Below are positions 35,141 through 45,660 of a stretch of 64,000 nucleotides of DNA, piece by piece. Below the pieces are notes generated by a model. That model did not search any database and was not told where the DNA came from. It saw only the letters and a program-made list of their open reading frames with translations. How positions within the stretch are numbered: position 1 is the stretch's first letter; each line of letters starts with the position of its first letter. Origin of the DNA: Trichostrongylus colubriformis (lineage: Eukaryota > Nematoda > Chromadorea > Rhabditida > Trichostrongylidae); assembly GCA_963978905.1 (NCBI GenBank), contig OZ022261.1, positions 26,471,686-26,535,685 on the forward strand. Direction: 5' to 3'. A program made the position numbers and the translations under genes.

Positions 35141-36028
35141 GCCAACGATCAATCGCTCGCAATTTGGGGCGCGCCCATACTCCGTGACGTCACCACCGTG
35201 CTGGGCCGCGCTGGCGAGTTCTTCTCGACTCTCGCACAGTATGCGACGACCAACACGCGAACAACAGACTAGGGTACAGCGTGATTTGGAAGAAAACGGT
35301 GTATATGCGAGCTGGACACGATTCAGAACGTACGTAGATAGGCACGTTGAGTAGCGTAAATGCTAGGAGGATCGCGTTAGTACTGCGAGTGTCAAATTGC
35401 ACGGACGGTAAATATGGGGGATACGTGAGGAACCCTGCTTGGGTGTGAGGATCATTAGGACCTGCTCAATCTCAGCACCCTCGTCTGATGCTTCCACTTT
35501 CGGTCGTGGCACTCAGCCGTATGCAACTCTCACCATCGATGCGCATGCGGCGCTGCGAGGTGAGCTGTCAGCAGATGTAATTGCAGCCTGGCGAGCAAAC
35601 TATGGAGTTCATACTTGATGGCGTCATCCGTAGCGTCCCACGCTCCGTCGCGGAAAGGTAACTCCTGATTTTACTGAGTATACGACGACGAAAGCGGAAG
35701 CGCAGGGAGGATACAGCGTGATTTTGGCGAAAGTGACCACCTCAAACACTCAGGATGCTAATATGCCTTTTAATGGAACCGGAAGGGGTCCGAAACAAGA
35801 GGAAGATGCGAAGAATTGAGCATATTGTAAGGAACACTCAAGGTTAGAAGCGATAATCGGCGAAAAAACCCAGATTCAGAAGCGTGATGTGTATTCGCAT
35901 CCCATTCGCATCAACACCCTGACTTTCCGGGTTGTCCGCCGTAGGAGACGGGCCGCGGGCCAACGTTAATTTTAGTACCTGACTCCCAGCGCAGTGGGGT
36001 GCCCCTTCCCAACTACATTAGCATCCAT

Positions 36029-36228
36029 GTAAGTACATCTAGAAACAATACAAGAAAGAACAAAAGAAAAAGTAAAAGGAAAGAACAATTTCATAATAAG
36101 AACATTTTTTCTTGGCACCATGCCAAGGCGTCAAATTGGCGAGTTTGTGCAATGGCGACCCCTTAAACTAGTCAGAACTACGACTGTTCTACCGTAGGCC
36201 AAAAATTACCTCCTTCCGGTGTCTTTAA
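36029..36228 (+). repeat. Direct repeat, right copy (pair with 34945-35140)
   Basis: Same unit as 34945-35140 in the same orientation, with scattered substitutions. No reverse transcriptase or integrase was seen in the intervening 0.9 kb, so an LTR reading is unproven. Confidence 0.7.
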
Positions 36229-36792
36229 CAATCTCTGCAGGAAATGGGTCTCCCACAAGGTGCCATTTTATCGGTGCCGGTTGCTACCCTGAGGTTCGCG
36301 CTTACCGGCAAGCACCTCGCGACCGTTCACTTGTGCTTGCGCACGAGCGACACAAAGCCAACGTGGTCTTTAGTGTGCGCGCTTCGAGCCTTCGCGCGAA
36401 CTCGACTTTCGACGCAAGCTAATCCAGTCGTGTGCCCCCATATACCAATCTGCCATCATTTTTGGCTTTTTCTGCTTAAGGCTAGATCGAAATGGAATAA
36501 TATATACACCTGTCGTGTCATAAAGTATGGCATGAACTTTTCAAGATTTTCAAATCAACATTTTGCGGTATCCACTTCATAAAAAGTGTAAGGTGTAACA
36601 AGCCTACTCACAAAAGCAGAGCGAGAAAGGGCTGCGAGTTTACGCGCTACCGTGACACCGTGGCACCACCTTGTTCGTCCCTTACGTAGGGGGTGACCAC
36701 ACAGCACGGCAATTGGCAGGGTGACGATTTGGACACACGGTCGGTAGGGCCGCCAGCTCACGCAATGACCATGCCTATCCCTTTAATGAGTT

Positions 36793-36960
36793 CTCTATGA
36801 GGCCGCGTTCATACTTTGCGCTTACAGGGCGTGGCTGCTTTCACAGGCAGCGAAACAGGGTGGCACAGGGGAGGTTTAGAGACGACGCAGGTAACAAGAC
36901 AGGGTGGCATAGGCGCAGACGCAGACATGCGCAGCCGCCGGCACCGCAGAGTATATATGC
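36793..36960. repeat. Foldback element, family I, copy 2
   Basis: CCGCGTTCATACTTTGCGCT through GACGCAGGTAACAAGACAGG to GGCACCGCAGAGTATATATG matches 10575-10745. Confidence 0.65.
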
Positions 36961-37529
36961 AAGGAGCACAGTTTCCCCAAAGATATTTGAAAATCGACTG
37001 AAAAGAAGTGAGTAGACGACTGTACAAATTCTGAAATGAGAAGTGGGTGTGCACTTGACTTCAACAAATTGAATCTTCTCTGAGGTATGGGGCCTTATTT
37101 TAATTTTCTCCCAATTTGAAAATCCACTTTTTCGAGTATTATTCCACGGTAACATATCCAGTCGAAAATACAGCGGAATAGACTTGTACAAAGGACAGAA
37201 TTTACAACAGCAAATTGCCTGACTAACCTATGTCACAGGGTCAAAGGCCATGGGCCATCACAGGATCGCAGGACGAGGCCAAAATCCGCGTGTCCCAGCC
37301 ACGACCCAAATCGCCAGCAGTGAGCACGCGGTGCGGCCTGGTGATGTCACGAACTGTGTATGCCGCCCGGTACGCGACGATCTTTTGCTGGCTCAGTCTC
37401 GGAGCGGCAGCATGGGAGGTGACGGTGCTCGGACCACCATTATTACAAAAGAAAATGATAGGTTTCTTTTTAATTTGATTTCTCAGCGATATATTCAACA
37501 GATGAAAATGTTCCGAAGTATGTACGTAC

Positions 37530-38310
37530 TCAGGGAGTCGAGTATTTCTCGACAGCGGGTATATCCGACGTTTGGGGTGATGGGTCGTAATTACAGAGGC
37601 CAGCCATGTCTCAGGCTTAATTGAGTGCCGTCAGCTGACCCGGTTATGTAAGGTAATATGACTGAATGCGAGTGATCAACACAAAAATTACAGTAATAAA
37701 ATACTTTGTAATACCATGCAATCGGTAGTAGTTACTGATTCTGCAAAGTTTCTAAAGGTGTTGACAAGAGGGGGAGGCGTTCTTGGGACCCCGCTGATCC
37801 GTTGAAGGGGTGGGGATCGTACTGAAACGGCCCTTTTCCCTGACACCTGGCTGTGCCCTGGCCATGGGTCCATGCCGTATTGATCGCACAAGAGGGGACA
37901 GGTCGGATGGAGTCACCGGTGACGTGTGCGAGGGCCGGCCGAGTGACTTCTCGAAGTATAGGTGCGGTCCGGCGATCGATCGATTGATTGGTGGCTTAGC
38001 CGCACAAAAGTAGGATGGTGCCTGGTATGCAGTCAGCACAGAAGGGGATGCTTCTGTTCAGCATTTATGCGACAAATTGTAAACTTCACGGACCTGAAAA
38101 TACGGATGAGATCCAGTTCAGCGGGTTCGCGACGGTTCTGCAGTTTTCAGCCTGACTTCGTCCAGGCACCGTTCCACTTAGCTACCAGAGAAGCTCTTCT
38201 AGCCATGTTCACGGTTGATGGTAGCAGAAGCCACTGGTCTCCTTTCTTATTCACTCGGACTCATTTCTTGTAGGCGAAATTTTTGTGGGCAATCTTGAAA
38301 AATCTCGCTG
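37530..38310 (-). repeat. Dispersed element E, inverted copy
   Basis: Reverse-complement counterpart of 29995-30866. Landmarks are GGAGTCACCGGTGACGTGTG, CGGCGATCGATCGATTGAT, ACGGATGAGATCCAGTTCA and TTCACGGTTGATGGTAGCAG. It starts with a degenerate K-type head, GGGAGTCGAGTATTTCTCGA. Confidence 0.75.
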
Positions 38311-38995
38311 GAAGCATCCATAGTCAAGTGTGGGCTCAGCTCACGTTTACCCAGCTGTCTGTTCTTAGCCCTTGACGGTTCGACTACACAGGAGTATAGG
38401 AATCATTTATACTTCCTATTAGGCTACTACAGCAATCACACAAAATAGCACAGAATTTGGAAGATAGCCGAACCTGCGGCTCGGCAGGCCGGCGAGTCCA
38501 CAGTCGTCTCGAATGGAGAAAAGCGAGCACTCCTCTCCGCCTCGTTGACGTCGCCGCGCGCTGGCTTGCATTATCGAGGGGTTGTATGAGGCTAATTTTG
38601 ATCTCCTCATAGACAGCCCACGTCTTCTACACTTCCCCCTTTCACCCAGAACGTCTGCCCTCGGACTTTGCAATCTACCCAAAATAATAAGAAGAGGAAA
38701 AAAAGGTAAGAAATATCATATAAATTGGTTATCGCTTAATTTGGAAAAACGAAAATGGAATAAAGAGTGGAAAAGAAAAGAATATAAACGATAGATGATA
38801 AAACAAGAAGGGAAAACAAACAAATATATAAAATGTAATATTGCTAGAGGTAATTATTATTGACCAAAATGAACGTAAGGAATGGAGGGAAATGAAGAAA
38901 ATAATAGAATGCTACCGACCTATGTGATGTTTAAGCGAAGACATCGGGAAGTAGAGACGCCTCGACGATGGTATCGTAGTCGCCGGCTCAATAGA

Positions 38996-39800
38996 TCAAA
39001 CGGCTCCAATTGGAAAGCGTCCTGACATGAGAGCGCGAAGCCATTCTAGAACAAACTGGCCATGCTCGCACCTCATTAGAGCGGCATTCATGTGTTGGAT
39101 GTCGTTGAGGAAATCCCCGGTGGTGGCAGTGACATCCGCGCGCATCGTCAGGCCGATAACCACGTCCCTCTCGCGACCCTGGACCGAGTCGACGGTATGA
39201 ACGGGAGTCCCCAGTCGATCAGCGTACTCCTGAAGCCGCAGTTGCTGTTCCTTGAATGAGAATGACGATGGAATGAGAATGAGATGACCCCGATGGAAGA
39301 AGCTGGGACATCTCGGTACAGCAGGACCTGTAGTAGATCTCGACAGCAGTTTTCTTCCACTTCGTTGTAATACGATGTTGATGACGCGGTGTAGGAGATC
39401 CCACGGACGCTGACCAGGACGAACGGCCCGTCCGGGTTCGGCAATGATAGACGTCGAGTCAGACCACTGCGCCTGTGCGCTGGCGTTCCGCTGACGAGTG
39501 CCTCGTCGTAGACGAGCATGTTGAGAAGCTCGTTTAGGGCAGGGTGAGCGCGGAATGTGGTCACCAGCGGAGCAAGTGGCATGTCTCTCATCAGCAAAGG
39601 ACTCATAACTCCTCTTCCGCCGAGCTGTGCGGCCAATGAATCCCGTGGACACCGGAGATGGGGTTGAACTTGGTGGACGTATCCGATGTATATGTGCCGG
39701 CTGAGCGGGAACCGCGTGAGTAGCGTAACGAAGACTGGTTCCGGGATCTGTGAAGCTTCGTCCCCGATTTTTGAGACTGCATCACTGTCTCATAGTTATT
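38996..39800 (-). pseudogene. UPF1-like superfamily 1 helicase, C-terminal half (motifs II-VI), frameshifted
   Basis: The minus strand reads IGDEASQIPEPVFV (motif II, DEAS box), then IYIGYVHQVQPHLRCPR (motif III; the usual GDxxQL is GYVHQV here). LVTTFRAHPALNELL (motif IV region) and YADRLGTPVHTVDSVQGRE with RDVVIGLTMR (motifs V/VI) follow. These are hallmarks of the UPF1-like RNA/DNA helicase family. The frame changes near 39260, where a short repeated CATTCTCATTC block has been added. The Walker A part is not contiguous. Read as a broken member of a dispersed helicase family; whether it was host gene or element-borne is open. Confidence 0.7.
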
Positions 39801-40014
39801 GGATGGTTCATACTTCTGTCACACTCTAATTACTTCAAATTTATTACCATTTCTACCCACACATTATCAATACAGTACACTATAATTCTACAATTGCTAC
39901 GACCATCACATCGTCCTAAGCTACAACCACGAAAAAGCGAAGTATTGCTAAGAAGAATATGAAAAGAACAAAGTGAAATAGCATGAAATCCAACATTTTC
40001 CGAGAATTTCACAA

Positions 40015-40453
40015 TTATTGCGGAATTTGGTGAGGACAAAATGCCGTGTGATGCGTAAGCATCTCTACGAGGCGTTCCGCTCCCCTACAGTAAAAACAGG
40101 TTGCCCTTGTGAGGCACGAGTGCATTGGGTGGTCTGCCTGGTAGAGGCATCTTTCACACTTGCCATTTTTCCTTATCTGCGCGCAACGGGCCGAAATGGT
40201 GGAAAATACTTGGCACACAGATGCCCAACGGGGCATGTTACAAACATACAATTTTTGGTGGGTGTGCCTGCCGAGGTACTTGTTGGCGACGATGATGTCG
40301 GTCTGCCGCCATCTGGCGGTTGCGCCGTTTTCTCCATTTGAGCTTTCCAGTTTGCACATGTTTCGACACAGGACCTCATTTTAGCCATCACCTCCTCATA
40401 ATCTGACATGGATCCAGAATTCCTGGTGTGTGAAGAAGTTTTCCTCTTCTTGG
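40015..40453 (-). pseudogene. Zinc-knuckle (CCHC-like) segment between the two helicase parts, frameshifted
   Basis: The minus strand gives YEEVMAKMRSCVETCANWK in one frame. After a shift near 40310 it gives NGKCERCLYQADHPMHSC, then RATCFYCRG and LTHHTAFCP. The spacing C-x2-C-x4-H...C-x2-C...HH-x3-C resembles the paired zinc knuckles of nematode Gag-like and helicase-associated proteins. It stops at 40015-40017. It interrupts the expected helicase order, lying downstream of the Q motif and upstream of motif II. Confidence 0.55.
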
Positions 40454-41428
40454 TCACCCCATTCCCATGCGTACGGCTCGTGCTTGATCTGGGCGAAGCT
40501 GCAAACGTCGACCTCTCAGCGTTAACGACATGTCGTTTGGAGGTGGTGGTGACCGTGCTCGGAACGGACGGGAGCTGCCACCATACACTTGGTCAAGGAT
40601 GTCGTTCATCCGCATCGGAGCGTTGGGGTCCAGCGTGGAGAAGAGGTCTCCACCCGCCAGGATCTCGAACACTGGCTTGGTTTCAGTAGCGGCGCGTGCC
40701 AAGCGCACACAGACGCGAACTTGTGTCGACGGGTCGCAGAGTAGATTTTCGTTGTAGAGGATCGCGTCGCGAAGTTGGTGTTCCGATCGTGTGTCGACGA
40801 AGAGCTCGACTTGAACGATTTTGTTGTTGAAGTCGTAACATTGGCGATGAATCTGAGCGCGGACCATGGTGGTCGAATCCACTATCCAGATGTGCACTCC
40901 GCGCGTGCGGGTCCAACCGCCCTCTGTCGGCATCAATGGTATTTCGAGCTCAAGGCGCAACGGAAGTGCGTCGATACTTCGAACGAAGGCGACGACCTCA
41001 TGAGTGCGCTTGTCGTCCGTGACAGATGCTTGCGAAGCGAAGGAGGCGCTCGCCACTGCAAAGAGTTTGCCCATGCGACGGTGGGTTACACGTCGGTGGC
41101 GCTGGTGGCCGGAAAATTCGCCCAGCCGATCCTCTATCCATGCTCGGTGTTCCTGAAGCAACATCTCGACCCGTAGCGGTGTGATGGCCTCCCCAAGATG
41201 GGCCGGGAGGAACCGCTTGATCTCAATGAGAAGAACCCGTTGAGCGTCGACTGAAATCGGCAAGTGCCAGAATCTCATCGCATAGGAGACGTTCGTCCGC
41301 ATCTCCGCCAGGAGGAGATCTTTCCTTCCGGTCTGATCGAGAGGAAAAGTGCATATTGATGGGACAAAGCGGACGGACTCGTGGCATCCTTCGAATGCTG
41401 CGTAAACGTGGATGCCGTAAACGTGTGC
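40454..41428 (-). pseudogene. N-terminal region of the UPF1-like helicase up to the Q motif
   Basis: An open minus-strand frame of about 320 codons (an ATG at 41302, and coding-like sequence upstream of it to a stop near 41429) ends at LRPDQARAVRMGMG and a TGA. RPDQxxA is the adenine-binding Q motif that precedes Walker A in UPF1-like helicases, so the protein would be expected to continue into GxxGTGKT, which is absent. Upstream it reads VHVYAAFEGCHESVRFVP and MRFWHLPISVDAQRV. I do not recognise a named domain in that part. Confidence 0.6.
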
Positions 41429-42333
41429 GTAACTCCTTTACCGCAACTTCCAGCCTTCATAAATCCACAGTGCTTGGAGCTATAGGGAGAAAACGGCTCC
41501 CCATGACGATCGTCGCCTCCTTTATCTCAATGCCAAAGGTTTCACGACTGATACCACCACAAGTTAAGGGCTGGACCAACACTTCGGTGCACCTCACATA
41601 AGCGCTAACCATTCATCACATGGCATGCCTTGTATTACCGTATCCCACGTGGACGGGGTCCTTATTGTTGCCGCCCGAGCGGCCACCTCGGGCGTAGAAA
41701 AAAACCCGGGGGGGGGAGGGGAGAACTTGCTGAACGACGAAAAAAAGAAAAAAAAACAAAAGAATACAGCCAAATATAGCGGAATAAGTGTAGAAGTGAA
41801 GAGAAGGGCTGCCGCGTGTCAAGCGTTTGAAAATGCGAGAATAGCCCAGCATGACGGAGAGTACGCGTTTTTTTGCGTGCTACGCGGACAAAACAAAACA
41901 CAGTTGCGTAGGAGTCAACATGCAAGAAGCAATGCTTTCGCTCGCTAGCAGCGCGAAGCCCGAGATGAGCCTCGCGATAAGTGTCGTGTAGCTGACCGTA
42001 TGGTCACAGCGATTCTATCCGGACGAGAAGAGAAGTAAGGGGCTCAGTGAATAACTAGAAAAGCCCTAAAATAGAAAATGTGGAAAACCGGAGAGAGGGA
42101 AGCAGAGAGAATATGCCGAAAAGACTAAATGAAAAGAACATAGGGAAGTGATAAATACCCAGAACTACCGAAACAAAGATCCCTTCTTTTTCTCCATGCA
42201 AGATCAAGGAGCAAAAACTCAAAAATAAAAGGGGGATAAAATATAAGAAAAACCAGCATATAGAAACCAACAGAACGAAAAAGAAAAAAATTCACCGATC
42301 CTGCCAGGCGGATCGCCCCCACTGCTACCAGTT

Positions 42334-42804
42334 AAAGGCACACCACGCGATAATCCAATTAGTGGCTTGCTTTCGTGGGGTGAGTAGGTCCTTGGATAAG
42401 TGCTCAAACTGCACCCTTGTTGCGGCTGCACGGTGCACCCTCACGGTGCTGTGCCAGCTTGAACGAAACCGAGCCACGCCCACCCAGCTAAATCATACAC
42501 GACGTTGGGCGGACGATTTTCCAATGTGGAAGCTGCCTTCGACATCGAAATGGCTGTTTCATTTGATTATCATCTCCTATGGCAAGTTTCATTTTCGACG
42601 TGAGGGCCACGTTGGAAATTTGTTTGTCTAAGGCCGTGTGTGATTCAGCTGGGTGGGCGTGGCTCGGTTTTGTTCAGGCAGGCACAACACCATGAGGGTG
42701 CACCGTGCAGCCGCAACAAGGATGCAGTTTGAGCAGTTATCCAAGGACCTACTCGCCCCACGAAAGTAAGCCACGAATTGGATTATCGCGTGGTGTGCCT
42801 TTAA
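42334..42804. mobile_element. Foldback element, family A, intact copy with TTAA flanks
   Basis: TTAAAGGCACACCACGCGAT at the left and ATCGCGTGGTGTGCCTTTAA at the right are perfect mirrors. The arms stay paired for about 170 bp, through GTAGGTCCTTGGATAA and CACGCCCACCCAGCT. TTAA at each border fits TTAA-specific insertion. Non-coding; other copies at 47449 and 59817. Confidence 0.85.
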
Positions 42805-42884
42805 GTGTGTGCTCAGCGCACATTACCCAGCTGTCTGTTCTTAGCCCTTGACGGTTCGAATACACAGGAGTATAGGAGTCATTT

Positions 42885-43135
42885 ATACTTTCATGATACG
42901 TGTATATTTTCCGTTCATACGTATTATTTGGTCTGACAGGTTTCTTTCTGGATCTCACTTCGCTGCGGCTTCTACGTTAGCCCTCCCTTCCTGCAATGAT
43001 GCAGAGCGCGAAAACACGTCGATGAGGATACGGAGGATCCCGTTCCTCAGGATCATGGTTATCCCAATTTCTATACTGACGCTACTCAGTACCACAACAA
43101 TAGTATTCAGCCATTGACCAAACTGCCCGTCGTGG
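42885..43135 (+). repeat. Dispersed repeat H, plus-strand copy
   Basis: Reverse complement of 29690-29990, with CAGGTTTCTTTCTGGATCTC and GGATCATGGTTATCC. Just upstream, 42803-42890 repeats 38325-38420 directly (CCCAGCTGTCTGTTCTTAGC). Confidence 0.6.
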
Positions 43136-43160
43136 GTGCTCTTCGACGCTGCACCTCTCA

Positions 43161-43338
43161 GAGTGTGTGGTCCTACGTCAGGATTTCGCACCGCGATCTA
43201 CGGCGCCATACGTGGTGGGTCTCTGAGCGATCACACTGTAGTGCCAAGGATGCCATATGCCGTGTAATCGTTTTAGAACCGAACTACATACGGCGCCCTT
43301 AGCGCGCACGTTACACACTCTTGACTAAGAGTACACAC
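43161..43338. repeat. Foldback element, family C, diverged copy
   Basis: GAGTGTGTGGTCCTACGTCA and GAGTACACAC ends with CAGGATTTCGCACCGCGAT and GTGTAATCGTTTTAGAAC internally match the family C pattern. Confidence 0.6.
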
Positions 43339-43339
43339 A

Positions 43340-45416
43340 GAAGAGGATCACTCGACCACTTTTTCCGGCGCACCTGTTTCGCATAAAAGTGCTTCCTTCT
43401 CGTGGTTGAGAAGTTGGTGGTTCCCCTTCTACCCGGACCTCTTATGCCCTCGAAGCCCAGGCTATGCGCTCTGAGGGCCAAGTAATCGGGCCAAGGCGGG
43501 TACTGGGATAGTCACCTCACCTCTGATTTGTTCTTCCAAGTGGAAGACTACAATCGATGTACTCGAAGCCCAATGAAGGCATCGTATATTGTCCAATTAT
43601 GTATGCTGATCCCAGACCACCGTGACTAAGTGGACGGAGGGGAGCGTGATTTATAATGAAACCACCGGCTGGGATGGCCACATTTGGTTGGTGACCAATG
43701 GACAATTATAACTAACACGCGTAACAAATCTTTTATTACCACGTCAAGTATAAGGACATTTGTAATATATTTCACTTGGTATTTGGATAATGTGGGCGAA
43801 CCCACCGCATAATGTCTAAGTTCACCACCAATTGGCTTGTTAGGATAATTACTAATAGGCATGAGGAAGTGCCGCGCCTAAGGGGAACTACTTCATAGCA
43901 CTCCGGGATAATTACTTAAAATGCTTAGATCATGTCTATGGATATATTTTGAGTGATAATAATCAATCATTACATAATCCAAGGTGCTCACCGTTAACGG
44001 TCATATACATCTGCAATGGACATATTAATATATCACTATGGAAATGTTGTGAGTCCACAGCACCACATTTCAAAAATACGCTGTATCTTGGCTCTTTTTT
44101 TCTTTCGCGAATGGTCGTTGCTCAGGGGAATCGGGGAAAACTCACCGGCGACGTGCATGTGGCATGGTCAGACGACGTCATCAAGTATGAACGCACCTTG
44201 GCGAGAAATCGATTGATTATTGGCTCGGCCCTTCCCTACCGGCGAGAGGGGAGCTGACGGCAGGGTCAAGCCTCCGTTGAGGAATCCTCTACGGGGGGGG
44301 GGTCGTATTTGGTCCGCTAGGAAGGGGGGGGGTCGTAATCGCCGAGGTAGGCAGTGATCAACAGAATTTATCAGGCTGAGGGTCTAAAGTGTACGGGGAA
44401 AAATGATGAAACTGACTAATTGGGTTCGAACCCGAAACTAGTTTAACTTAATCATCATGGAAACCTCATGCATGGCGCGACCTACAACGAAACCGGTCAA
44501 CGCCAATAACCCTTTCGCTGGTCCGCTGACACTGACACCACGTACAGGGACACCTCCGAAATTCACCGATTAACCGTGGGAAGCGTTATTAATCCACGGG
44601 TACGGTGGTGTATGAATTTTCCAGGAACTATGGGAAGAAAACGAAAAATTAACTAATATGGACTTCTTTCATATCTAACTACGATTGCATATACGTGATC
44701 GGTGTTAGCGGCCACTATGCGGACCGGAAAAAACGTTTGTATTCATTGAGAATGTGGATGAACTCCTCATGCATGGCGCATCCCACAGAGGAGCTGACCG
44801 GTGTTTCTCGGCCTCCCACTAGGTCTTCGAGAGCGAAGAGTGCATACTAGAGAAATTTCAGTGACAATGAATCTATTTTTCGGAAGAATCTTGGGAAGAT
44901 CTCGCAAATTCGATGAAAAAATTTCCTCAACTGGCTTTTCTGAATTTTTCTTGCTTCGTTGTGAAGATATGGCATAGCTCAGGTAGTCATTCGAAAGCGA
45001 CAACCTAGCAGACCCAGCCTCACCAAAAAGCACTAATATGGTTGAGTTTGAAGGAAGTTATGGTCGTTTGAATGAAAGACTCCGAAATTTTCCTCATCTA
45101 ATCCTCATCTGGAAACCCATATCGAGAACTAAGCAACCATTAGGGAAAGCAAGCGGCCAATAGATAGGTCTGAGGGAGTTATTAGAAAAACAGTCAACAT
45201 CTGTTTGAAAGGTTGGCTCTAGGTAAAGTCTAAAGTATTTTACAAATGTGGCAATTTAGCATGGGGAAGATAGCGCGCTCCTTCGTGACCGCCGCGTCGC
45301 AGCCGCACCTATTCCTTCTTCGCGCATATTTGTCGGCGATTCCTTCTTGTTTTTGCTTTCTTTTTGTTTTAGGATGTTCTTTGGGTGTTTAAGGAGTTAG
45401 GGGGGGAGAGTAGTAT
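43340..45416. other. Gene-poor stretch
   Basis: No exon chain was recognised. A K-type remnant with G tracts is at 44274-44350. A short block (CCTCATGCATGGCGC) occurs twice, near 44467 and 44764. Confidence 0.4.
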
Positions 45417-45660
45417 GCTGCGCTCTATCCATAGCGTTAGAGACGGTCTCTAACGCTGTGGTTAGAGCGCAGAGAGGCCGTGGCGCTAGCCAAATATGGT
45501 TCGAATTTTGCATTTATATGATTTTGATGAAGCATATTCGAGTTTTTTCTTATCCTGTGTTAGCCTAAGCCTGAGGGAAGGAGATTTTCTTTTGCGTAGG
45601 CTTAGGCGAATACGGGTAAGTGGTTGCTTAGTCCAGTTGAAGCAAATTTCTTGTAATGTA
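45417..45660 (+). repeat. Hairpin SINE, copy 3, with an inverted duplicate of its own head
   Basis: The SINE runs from GGTCTCTAACGCTGTGGTTA through the B-box-like GGTTCGAATTTTG and the GCCTAAGCC...GGCTTAGGC hairpin (45562-45606) to TTGAAGCAAATTTCTTGTAA. Immediately before it, 45417-45444 (GCGCTCTATCCATAGCGTTA plus GAGAC) is the reverse complement of the SINE start, making a head-to-head palindrome. Confidence 0.75.

Noticed and set aside
36244..36582. Frame beginning with GLPQGAILS, similar to a reverse-transcriptase motif
   Set aside because: Nothing else in the frame matches reverse transcriptase, and a diverged copy at 46132 lacks the motif; treated as chance within a repeat.
38419..38682. 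Frame with KLASYN, like the start of an RTE endonuclease
   Set aside because: The following residues do not continue into endonuclease motifs.
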